Translations under genes and position numbers: made by a program
Part shown: piece after piece, positions 12,536 through 18,862 of the stretch
Layout: the number at the start of each line of letters is the position of its first letter
Position numbering within the stretch: the stretch's first letter is position 1
Notes under the pieces: generated by a model
Databases searched by the model: none
Told to the model about the DNA's origin: nothing
What the model saw: the letters and a program-made list of their open reading frames with translations, nothing else
Assembly (NCBI GenBank): GCA_049301135.1
Contig: JBAQKP010000262.1
Coordinates: 1-18,862 of the forward strand
Direction: 5' to 3'
Source of the DNA: JAYXXU01 sp049301135
GTDB lineage: Bacteria > Pseudomonadota > Gammaproteobacteria > Pseudomonadales > Moraxellaceae
Length of the DNA stretch: 18,862 bases

Positions 12536-13546
12536 CTAGGTTGTAGCTGACTCGGTCAGCATCTCATACCGTTCGAACTGGATGACCTCAGTACCCAGCG
12601 CTAGGTTAATGTCACTTAGGATGTTCTGTAGGCAGCGGATCTCGTGTGCATAAAATACCCGCGCCGCCTTCTCGATGTCACCGAAGCCACCCGAATTTTG
12701 TGGCACGATCCCGAGCAGCTGTGGTGGTATGCGATGACCAGCCAATTGATCATCGCGGCTGGCCATCTTGATGTTGAAGAACTCATCCTTCGCAGCCACC
12801 TCCGCCAGTGGGATCACCTTAACCCCATCCTTGTTGCCGCCGGGCGTATAGATCATCAGGTTTTTAAAGTTGCCTGCCCCTTTCGACTGCCGCAATGAGT
12901 CCTCTAAATCATCAACGTCCTGCTGCGTCTGCATTGCATCTGACAGGTGCAGGATGAAGCCTGCATGCGCCCCATTTTTATAATAGCGGCGCCGGAACAG
13001 CGTGGCTGATTCATTCAGCAGGATCGAATTCACACTGCTCAGATAGTCCGGCACACCATAAATCTCCTGCACCAAGTCTGGCTGGTACAGATGAATGATC
13101 TCATCTGGCAAGAACACATGCTCATGCATGCTTGCCCCAGCTTGGATCTGGTAGTACTGATTCAGGGTCGTGCCGCGCCGCATATACAAAGCTGGTCGGC
13201 TTTTTAACGCCATCAAGCCACCCAGCCGATTGCGCTGCGCTTGCAGATAGCCATTGGCAAACACCAACAGATTGGTAACCAACGCACTAAAGTCCTGCCG
13301 ACTCAGCAACGGATGTGGCTTAAAGGTGGTGGTCAGGATATTACGCTTCACAATCAGCGCACTGGTGTGATGACTGGTCGCCCGAAACAATCGCGCCACC
13401 GCCGCCACGTCGTATGGCAGGTCATACCAATTGGCGTACTGGGGACAGAAACCATACTCGAACATATTGTGGCCATCGAGTACTGGCTCAGGGTCGCCAA
13501 AACTAAACACCTGCGTCTTGGCAGTGGTCAGCGTAGAATCATTCAT
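12536..13546 (-). CDS. Q: P2-like phage portal protein (gpQ)
   Basis: A 336 aa protein, near the 344 aa of P2 gpQ, so apparently full length. Marks of the PBSX/P2 portal family run in order: VFSFGDPEPVLDG at the N-terminus, YDLPYDVAAVARLFRATSHH, FANGYLQAQRNRLGG, a YQPDLVQEIYGVPDYLSSV segment, ATLFRRRYYKNGAHAG, and GDIEKAARVFYAHEI near the end. It forms the twelve-subunit portal ring through which DNA enters the capsid. The ATG overlaps the terminase stop (ATGA), and both are read leftward as P-Q, as in P2. Without capsid genes in this element it can act only with a helper phage, if at all. Confidence 0.93.
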   Translation of the reverse strand: MNDSTLTTAKTQVFSFGDPEPVLDGHNMFEYGFCPQYANWYDLPYDVAAVARLFRATSHHTSALIVKRNILTTTFKPHPLLSRQDFSALVTNLLVFANGYLQAQRNRLGGLMALKSRPALYMRRGTTLNQYYQIQAGASMHEHVFLPDEIIHLYQPDLVQEIYGVPDYLSSVNSILLNESATLFRRRYYKNGAHAGFILHLSDAMQTQQDVDDLEDSLRQSKGAGNFKNLMIYTPGGNKDGVKVIPLAEVAAKDEFFNIKMASRDDQLAGHRIPPQLLGIVPQNSGGFGDIEKAARVFYAHEIRCLQNILSDINLALGTEVIQFERYEMLTESATT

Positions 13547-15138
13547 GAGAATACTCGGATGCGAGCGCGTTGGGCGCCCTGTTGATTGATATCAGTGGTG
13601 TCGACAATCGGTGCTGCTTCCAGTGCATTCATGATTGCCCATGCCACGTCTGCATGGCCGGTTTCAGCACTGCGGCTGGCGACCAGCGTCATCTGACTGC
13701 CACTGCCGGTCAGCGCTTTTTTGATCGAAATAAATGACTTGGCGACGTCTTGCGAACCAGCATCAAACTGCAAGCGTCGGCGTGTCAGCAGCTCTTTGGC
13801 ACGTAGCGCCATCCGCGTCTTCAGCTCCACGCTATAATTCAGCCGCTTCAGGCTGGGATAGAATTTCGACACATGCTCAGACACCGACAAGCCATTGCCA
13901 GTGTTATCGATGGCCAAAAACTCCACGTTATAGCGGCCGCAGACTTTTGCGATATGTTGGGCTTGCACATGTGGCGGTAGGTTTTTGAACTGAATCCGCT
14001 CCAGCACTCGATACGGTTGCATCGGGGTTTGTGGTGGTGCGATCACCGCCAGTGCTGCATTGTCCCCCGTAAATGACGGGTCGTAACCGACCCAGACGGG
14101 CCCGTCATACGGTGATGCGCCGAACGGTTTAAAGTCCTTCCAGATTTCCCACGAGTCGACCATGTTTGGCTCAAGGATCGATAATGGAAAATACGAGCCA
14201 GAATCATCGACAAACTCGCAGTTGAACAAGTTGGCATATTCATCATCGCTGTATTCCGCCAGCAGGTCTTCGCGGTCGAATAGGTTACAACCGGCCGCCT
14301 CTGCATCATCCAGTGTGACAATCTGCCGAGTACGGCGATCCGCACACGGTGTTGGCCGTTTCAAAGCCGCTTTACTGATATCGATCTCAATGGCCAGTTT
14401 GCGCTTGCCGTCCTTGCCTGCCCAAAATGCATACGACTCATGCAAGATGCTGGATGGCGTGGACAGGTAAATTTGCCGATATTGTTTTTGTGAGGCCATG
14501 CCACTGGCGACTTTCTTAAAGGTGGCAAAATTCCGAATCCACATGAACTCGTCCATGATGGTGTCGCCATGCCGACCTTGCGCAGTCAGGGCATTGGTAC
14601 CGAGATAATAAATACTGAACTGGCCACTCGGTCCGTTAATCACCAATGGGTCACCGACCAGCTCGATGTCGGTATGCTCCAGCACAAAACCCTTGATGTA
14701 TTCAATAAATTGATAGGCTTGCGCTTTGGAAGCCGACATAAAGATTTTATTTTTGCCAGTCTTTAGGCCATCAATAAACGCCCACAGCGCAAACATATGC
14801 GTTGCACCGATCTGGCGTGATTTTAGCAATGCCCAGACCCGTGATTTCTCGACTGAATCGATCCACTCTTTTTGATAGGGAAACAGCTTTTCCCGAAACT
14901 TCTGCTGCAGCAGCTCCAGTGCCTCTAAGCTGATCTGGTTTTTGAGCTTTTTCTTACGTGCTGACAGATTCCGCTCGAGGAGCTTGGGATTCAGATCCGA
15001 CTCGGTACCGCCATGTCGATATCGCTCAATTCGCGCCGTCCGTTCCAACTGCCGCATCAATGCATCCAGCTCTTTATAGTCGGCATTGGATTTTTGGTCT
15101 TTACCGATCACCAGTAACAATCGGGCGCGTAGACCCAT
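13543..15138 (-). CDS. P: P2-like terminase ATPase subunit (gpP), N-terminus deleted
   Basis: The large terminase packages DNA into procapsids and cuts it at cos. Here 531 residues remain of a family near 590. The Walker A motif is KSRQIGATH (about 106-114) and the Walker B motif is DTIMDEFMW with D196 and E197. The C-terminal half has the RNase-H-like nuclease strands (VWVGYDPSFTGDNAAL and EFLAIDNTGNG). Upstream of the ATG at 15138 the frame remains homologous for about 15 more codons (RDKWKLADIYDDVT) until about 15,185, where it is fused to baseplate gene J in the opposite orientation. The missing part is the N-terminal helix-turn-helix that guides DNA binding. ATPase and nuclease could still fold; packaging competence is doubtful. 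The ATG is a fallback start without a good Shine-Dalgarno. Confidence 0.9.
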   Translation of the reverse strand: MGLRARLLLVIGKDQKSNADYKELDALMRQLERTARIERYRHGGTESDLNPKLLERNLSARKKKLKNQISLEALELLQQKFREKLFPYQKEWIDSVEKSRVWALLKSRQIGATHMFALWAFIDGLKTGKNKIFMSASKAQAYQFIEYIKGFVLEHTDIELVGDPLVINGPSGQFSIYYLGTNALTAQGRHGDTIMDEFMWIRNFATFKKVASGMASQKQYRQIYLSTPSSILHESYAFWAGKDGKRKLAIEIDISKAALKRPTPCADRRTRQIVTLDDAEAAGCNLFDREDLLAEYSDDEYANLFNCEFVDDSGSYFPLSILEPNMVDSWEIWKDFKPFGASPYDGPVWVGYDPSFTGDNAALAVIAPPQTPMQPYRVLERIQFKNLPPHVQAQHIAKVCGRYNVEFLAIDNTGNGLSVSEHVSKFYPSLKRLNYSVELKTRMALRAKELLTRRRLQFDAGSQDVAKSFISIKKALTGSGSQMTLVASRSAETGHADVAWAIMNALEAAPIVDTTDINQQGAQRARIRVFS

Positions 15139-15182
15139 GGTGACATCATCATAGATATCGGCCAGTTTCCACTTGTCGCGGT

Positions 15183-15236
15183 TATGCGCGAGTCACCAGC
15201 CGCGTGATTGAAGCTGTGGAGTACCGCGATGTCTAG
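15183..15236 (+). pseudogene. J: Remnant of baseplate gene J (C-terminal codons)
   Basis: The frame reads GYARVTSRVIEAVEYRDV and stops at TAG 15234-15236, eight bases inside the start of gene I. VTxRVIEAVEYRDV followed by an overlapping gene I is the normal end of J in P2-like phages. Everything before it has been removed by the deletion that also cut the terminase. Confidence 0.65.
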
Positions 15237-15375
15237 TTTATTGCCACCAAATGCCAGCCGCTTGGAGCGTAACGTCGCCCAGCTCAGTGTCGCTGTTACG
15301 AATTTACCCGTTGCGATTGTCGATCTGCATCGTGTCGCCGCCTGGTCAGACAGTCAGAAGCGACAAGTGATTTAA
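15229..15375 (+). pseudogene. I: Internally deleted tail protein I
   Basis: The 48-codon frame starts MSSLLPPNASRLERNVAQLS, a clear gpI N-terminus, and reaches LPVAIVDLH at residue 34. It then jumps to AAWSDSQKRQVI, which matches a segment some twenty residues further on in gpI, and ends at TAA. Intact gpI is close to 180-200 residues. The loss inside the gene and at its end shows repeated small deletions. gpI is a baseplate component; this product is surely nonfunctional. Confidence 0.75.
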
Positions 15376-15389
15376 GCGCAGAAAACGTC

Positions 15390-16256
15390 GTGTTTGGCTG
15401 GAATGGTGAAAGTGGTGCAACCGGATTCCCAGTCAGATCTATTCGCTGGTGGAATCGACATACAGAAACCATCGAATTTAGACCATATCGCTGTTACAGC
15501 GAGTTTCTGCTGCACTGTGATTTTCAGCCGCAAGGCGATGGCGTGCTGACCATCCGACGCTATGACCAGCATGGCGTGATGTTGAGTGACGAGCGCATCT
15601 TTGAGGTACATCGTGCTGCTTATCATGTATGGGAACCACACATTAAGCATGTGTTTACGTTGCCCGAAAACGGTTATGCCTTGATTTGGTACGAAATGTA
15701 CGTGTGGAACAAACACTACGGATCGTTCAATGGCTCTATTTATGTGAATGACCGCGTCAAGCGATTCACGCCAGTCGGCTACACCTCTAGCGTGGATGCC
15801 ACCAACAGCACTGCCAATGGCTCGACAGTTGAAAACAGTGATTACAGCGTCTTCCCAGACCACGAGTGGTTCTATTTCGACGCAGCAAGCAGCGAGTACG
15901 TCGAACTGAGTGCCATCAGCACGCTTGCAGATCCAGAGTCCAAAGCCCCGCATTTCCATCGCAATGTCTTGCTGCCGAATGCCAACGCTGACCTGTGGGT
16001 CTGGGTGCAGGTTGGACTGCAAACCATTGCCGAGGACTACGCTGCCGTTGAAACCGAAGTGCTGCGTGCCGGTGCAGATGCCGACGGCGTGACCATTGTG
16101 CAGATTCCGGTTTCGATGCGGACGGTCGCCACCCCAGACAACGAAACCCTTGTGTATAGGGTCGCCTATTACGCCAGTGAGGTTTTCGACACTGAGCTGA
16201 CCATGCCAAGTGGCAGCTTGGATGGGCAACACCAGATTTATGTGAACCGGCTGTAA
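15390..16256 (+). CDS. Tail-fibre C-terminal part, 5' truncated (probable P2 H-type remnant)
   Basis: From its place after gene I and before the tail sheath this should be the tail-fibre region. The frame is open from 15273; coherent sequence starts at about 15360 (SDLSAENVVFGWNGESGATG) just behind the gene I break, and the GTG at 15390 has no Shine-Dalgarno. The 288 residues are aromatic and beta-rich (IRWWNRHTETIEFRPYR, YALIWYEMYVWNKHYGSFNG, HEWFYFDAASSEYVELSAIS), in keeping with a receptor-binding or fibre-tip domain, and end naturally at TAA. No chaperone gene follows. An opposite-strand frame of 321 codons covers the same bases but has the composition of an antisense shadow. Family by position; fold not recognised. 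Confidence 0.55.
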   Translation: MFGWNGESGATGFPVRSIRWWNRHTETIEFRPYRCYSEFLLHCDFQPQGDGVLTIRRYDQHGVMLSDERIFEVHRAAYHVWEPHIKHVFTLPENGYALIWYEMYVWNKHYGSFNGSIYVNDRVKRFTPVGYTSSVDATNSTANGSTVENSDYSVFPDHEWFYFDAASSEYVELSAISTLADPESKAPHFHRNVLLPNANADLWVWVQVGLQTIAEDYAAVETEVLRAGADADGVTIVQIPVSMRTVATPDNETLVYRVAYYASEVFDTELTMPSGSLDGQHQIYVNRL

Positions 16257-16295
16257 GGCCAAACCCACCGCCAACCCAGATTCTAGGAGTCTTTT

Positions 16296-16610
16296 ATGAC
16301 TGGCTTTCATCACGGCGTTACCGCCCAAGAGCAACAAAGCGGCGTTTTGCCGATCCGCAACGCATCGATCAGCACCATCGGCTTGATTGCCTATGCCGAC
16401 GACGCAGACGACACCGTGTTTCCACTCGACACCCCAGTGCGTGTGTCATCGATCCCTCGATTACTCGAAGCGGCGGGTCTGCACGGCACCTTGCGCAAGA
16501 GTCTGGAAGCCATCAACCAGATCACCAACCCGACTTTGGTCGTGGTGCGTGTGGCCAGCCACAGGAGGTACTTTGTTGCGTGGTACCAGCGCGGTGATCT
16601 GCGCTTGTAG
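16296..16610 (+). pseudogene. FI: Truncated P2-like tail sheath (gpFI)
   Basis: AGGAG stands six bases before the ATG. The first 87 codons (FHHGVTAQEQQSGVLPIRNA, then STIGLIAYADDADDTVFPLD, then LHGTLRKSLEAI and VVVRVA) match the N-terminus of the contractile tail sheath, which in P2 is about 396 residues. After A87 (base 16556) the frame runs into foreign sequence and ends at 16610. The break falls within GTGGCCAGCCAC (16551-16562), a near-palindrome, and the sequence beyond is a tail-fibre gene in inverted orientation. About four fifths of the protein is gone. Confidence 0.85.
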
Positions 16611-16913
16611 CGCTGCTGCATCAGCAGCTTGCAGCGCCGTGTCAGCCTTTGCGCCCTGAGCTGCTGTAGCTGCGCCGATACTTGCGGCCGTGATCTGAGC
16701 AATCAGCATCGCAGCGACGCCAATCTCCTCAGCTCCGATATTCGTGCGGGCATTGGATTTTTGCAGTGCCGTAAGCGCTTGGTTGTTTACATCAAAACGC
16801 ACACGGTTTGCGACGGTGTGCAGCCATCACTGCCCGTGCTTCATCGCCTTGTGCGGCAATCAGTGCGGTTCGTGCTGTCTGTGCATCAGCAATTGCCTGT
16901 TGTTGCGCGGCAA
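16557..16913 (-). pseudogene. Inverted, frameshifted tail-fibre remnant
   Basis: On the minus strand, a frame with a GTG at 16802 (HTVANRVRFDVNNQALTALQ just upstream and into it, then KSNARTNIGAEEIGVA) carries the TxxQKxxARTNIGA segment that is frequent in phage tail fibres. An Ala/Gln-rich part (AADAAALQAQITALVP) follows, and the homologous part ends near 16557 at the sheath junction. Upstream, about 16815-16913, another frame reads QQQAIADAQTARTALIAAQGDEARAVMAA, which continues the same protein after a shift of frame near 16815. Stops in both frames make it a pseudogene. The fragment lies head-on to the sheath gene, opposite to the normal fibre order, so it was inverted. Confidence 0.6.
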
Positions 16914-16979
16914 GGCGTTAGGCTTTGCTGTGCCTTGCTATCCTGTCATGTGGCAAGAATGCGAAAACGCAGGGGTTCC

Positions 16980-17761
16980 AATTAATAAAATCTAAACTAT
17001 GTTTTTAATTAAAATAATTAATATGTGCGATTTACTCGCCCATGTCTTGATAATTAGCACGGCGGATCAAACCAAGCGATTGACGAAAAAACATACGAAT
17101 GCTTTAATCAGAATGAACGTGTTGCAAGTAGGTAGATAACCCTGCTGTTCTCGGACAGCTTGAGCTTCCCCGCAACAGGTTTTTTGATGTTTTACAGGTG
17201 CGGAACGCTGCCTTTTTTTGAAATCAGCACCGATTTTGAAAACCTGTAGGCATGAATTTTAACCAGATCGCCAAGGGTTAGCTCTGTGCCAGTGTTGGCA
17301 TAACTTCCGTGAGCTTGGCGATTTTGTTTTTTTGGAACTGGATACAAGCGTGGGTGGTCAAGCAAGATTGACATGCCGACTATGCTGCCCTAACCTAACC
17401 AAAGCCTACTTCACCCTGCGCTTTTGTCGTGACTTCTGTCTTCGGCGCACGAGCAATGAGTGGGTGGGCTCCACCGCCTTACTTTAAAACATCGGAGTTC
17501 GCTACTTGTTGTGGGATCGAAAAGTGAGGCTGTTTGTTTTTCTGACTCAGTGAAGATCAAGTGAACGTGATGCCAAAAAACCAAAACTTTTACAGCCAAC
17601 AAAAACTGAAATCACTCTACTTTTACCACACAACGTGATTAAACCACTGGGCGTGCGGTGTATCTAAATAAAAACCTGATTAAATTCAGCCATAATCAAC
17701 ACTTACCTAATGGGGTTCAATTTGACCACCTCAATGACTACTGGCCAACAGGGGATATGTT
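16980..17761. other. AT-rich stretch without a confident gene
   Basis: 780 bp between the P2-like remnant and the XRE regulator. It begins with an AT-only run (about 16,980-17,020) and contains one weak minus-strand frame (17192-17374). I see no tRNA, no insertion sequence end and no clear terminator. The last 160 bases (17,600-17,761) are intergenic DNA of the XRE gene and should hold its promoter; a lone TTGACC at 17,722-17,727 lacks a matching -10 box. Confidence 0.5.
17192..17374 (-). CDS. Possible small protein of unknown function, 60 aa
   Basis: The product (MSILLDHPRLYPVPKKQNRQ onward, with a TGTELTLGDLVKIHAYRF centre) has ordinary amino-acid composition and could be a short real protein or the end of a broken one, since the frame upstream is closed by TAG after a few codons. 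There is no good Shine-Dalgarno. No family recognised. Listed because the stretch holds nothing better. Confidence 0.25.
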   Translation of the reverse strand: MSILLDHPRLYPVPKKQNRQAHGSYANTGTELTLGDLVKIHAYRFSKSVLISKKGSVPHL

Positions 17762-18538
17762 GTGGCAAAAAATCACGATCTGCAAAAACGGGCAATGCTG
17801 GGTCAAAATTTAGCCAAAGCAAGACGCTTGGCCGGTTACTCACAATCAGACGTGATGCGTAAAATCTGGCATGAAACTGGCGGTCAGAAAAACCGAATCA
17901 GCGAAATTGAGTCCGGCAAATCACTACCGGATGTAGAATTTCTTGCCGAGCTGTGCAAACTGTACAGCGTAAGTGCGGATTACATTTGTGGACTAAGTGC
18001 TGAACCTGAAATTGATCAAACCGCTGGACGTGTCAGCATGATTTACGATGGACTACAAGAATTAGCTAATGAGTCGTTGCGACAAATGGTCGAGAACTTG
18101 TCAAGAACATCTATTAACTATATTTGCTCTATGCCTGAGCCACATGCATTGGCACTTATCAAGGCTGCCAAACTGGTATGGCACGAATATGCTGGTAGTC
18201 AGCATGATAAAATTCGTCTTGATTATCCTGAATTAAGTCAGGCTATTTTCGAAATGCCTAGGGTCGCTCGAGCATTTGATAATGCGCAGGCAATCAACCT
18301 AAACGGCTACAACGTGGCACTCGATCAAGTGCTACAGCGTGATAGCACCGACCCTTCACACTACATGATGGCCGATGCGATACAGCGTCCAAAGCGTTAC
18401 CCAGCAGTGTCTTTGCCGCAGGACACCCCTACAGGACAGCGTAAGCATAAGCATAAGCGCAAGTCGAACAAGCAAATGCCACTGAATTGGCCAACCGTTG
18501 CTGACATAGAGCGCGAAGGTGGCAATAGCGAGGATTAA
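17762..18538 (+). CDS. XRE-family regulator with basic C-terminal tail
   Basis: A 258 aa protein with a GTG start (17762) behind AGGGGA. Residues 12-75 are an XRE helix-turn-helix (LGQNLAKARRLAGYSQSDVM, RISEIESGKSLPDVEFLAEL, then a YSVSADYICGLS end). The first turn is lengthened by a KIWHETGGQKN insert. Residues 85-200 are helical and unlike S24 peptidases, so it is not a self-cleaving repressor. Residues 227-245 are a His/Lys/Arg stretch (QRKHKHKRKSNKQ) that may add nonspecific DNA binding. It is followed after four bases by the Lys-rich gene at 18543, likely one operon, and probably serves as the repressor or control protein of the next mobile module. Base use is more AT-rich than the P2-like part. 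Confidence 0.72.
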   Translation: MAKNHDLQKRAMLGQNLAKARRLAGYSQSDVMRKIWHETGGQKNRISEIESGKSLPDVEFLAELCKLYSVSADYICGLSAEPEIDQTAGRVSMIYDGLQELANESLRQMVENLSRTSINYICSMPEPHALALIKAAKLVWHEYAGSQHDKIRLDYPELSQAIFEMPRVARAFDNAQAINLNGYNVALDQVLQRDSTDPSHYMMADAIQRPKRYPAVSLPQDTPTGQRKHKHKRKSNKQMPLNWPTVADIEREGGNSED

Positions 18539-18542
18539 ACCG

Positions 18543-18862
18543 ATGACGACCAGTTATGACCCAAAAGTGTGGACAATGATTAGAGAGGTTTGGGAGGTAT
18601 CACCCATCTCAACAAGCTGGAAAACCATTCTCGAACAAGTGGCGACAGAGCTCAGTACAGCCGTACCCAGCATCCCCACCGTAACCCGTAAACAGGCGCG
18701 TGAGAAATGGTGCAAAGCTAACAAAAAAGCTGCTAAAAAAGGGCTCAAAACCACTAACAAAAAACTAGAAAAAATTGTCACCCCTATTGATAGCGAAAAA
18801 TCAGCAGAAACAGACGATTATGTTGGATTTTTCACCACTGAAAAACCTGATGATTTTTCGCT
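18543..18862 (+). CDS. Lysine-rich putative DNA-binding protein, 3' end cut by window edge
   Basis: An ATG four bases after the XRE stop opens a frame that runs to the window edge (106 complete codons). The first 65 residues (YDPKVWTMIREVWEVSPIST, then a SWKTILEQVATELS helix and PSIPTVTRKQAREKWCKANK) resemble the helix-turn-helix of phage small-terminase-like or transposable-phage accessory proteins, in which a TVxRRxxREKW unit ends the recognition helix. A Lys-rich stretch follows (KKAAKKGLKTTNKKLEK), then an acidic part. The family suggestion is weak and rests on pattern alone. Close spacing indicates co-transcription with the regulator. Confidence 0.55.
   Translation, partial: MTTSYDPKVWTMIREVWEVSPISTSWKTILEQVATELSTAVPSIPTVTRKQAREKWCKANKKAAKKGLKTTNKKLEKIVTPIDSEKSAETDDYVGFFTTEKPDDFS

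Noticed and set aside
15372..16337. Minus-strand open frame of 321 codons opposite the tail-fibre fragment
   Set aside because: Longer than the plus-strand frame, but the product is a His/Gly/Val-rich mix without motif, has no ribosome site and crosses the sheath start; the plus strand has aromatic beta-rich protein-like sequence and lies in the P2 gene order.
17411..17602. Minus-strand frame of 63 codons
   Set aside because: No ribosome site, no neighbours in register, composition not protein-like.

Overview
The window is prophage DNA from a Gram-negative bacterium. The P2-type and lambdoid proteins point to Pseudomonadota, but nothing here fixes the genus. No housekeeping gene is visible.

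Region A, about 1 to 11,810, is the regulatory, replication and recombination half of a lambdoid prophage. A CI-like repressor (3879-4511) reads rightward and a Cro-like protein (3525-3767) reads leftward. They share an intergenic region of TGCGT/ACGCA half-sites (3768-3878), and similar sites recur around a strong rightward promoter at 5193-5221. Leftward from Cro runs a tightly overlapping operon: a CII-like regulator, two tiny membrane proteins, two tiny soluble proteins, a beta-class DNA methyltransferase, a small unknown, a winged-helix protein, an O-like replication protein with in-gene repeats, and a PD-(D/E)XK-type nuclease cut by the left edge. Rightward, a 206 aa cysteine-rich protein is coupled to the repressor and ends at a terminator. 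The recombination operon (5332-11709) follows: unknown small proteins, a coiled-coil protein, a Cas4/RecB-like exonuclease with four cysteines, a RecT-like annealing protein, a 540 aa unknown, an acidic protein, a zinc-ribbon microprotein and an AlpA/excisionase-like protein. Exonuclease and RecT would act together in phage recombination. No integrase is present.

Region B, about 11,810 to 12,535, has no gene. It holds a terminator, a possible attachment site, about ten GGTAATC/GATTACC repeats in AT-rich DNA, three GCATCAG repeats with a 10 bp period, and a 19 bp sequence resembling the P2 cohesive end just downstream of the portal gene, where P2 has cos.

Region C, about 12,490 to 16,980, is a collapsed P2-like prophage. 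The portal gene (Q) is intact. The terminase gene (P) has lost its N-terminal part and is joined to the last codons of baseplate gene J, followed by an internally deleted gene I, a tail-fibre C-terminal part, the first 87 codons of the tail sheath (FI), and an inverted, frameshifted tail-fibre fragment. Capsid, tail tube and lysis genes are missing, so it cannot make particles alone. The surviving cos-like site, portal and terminase still read as one leftward unit with its own terminator.

Region D, about 16,980 to 18,862, is AT-rich DNA with at most one weak ORF, then an XRE-type regulator (17,762-18,538) and a lysine-rich protein cut by the right edge, probably the start of another mobile module.
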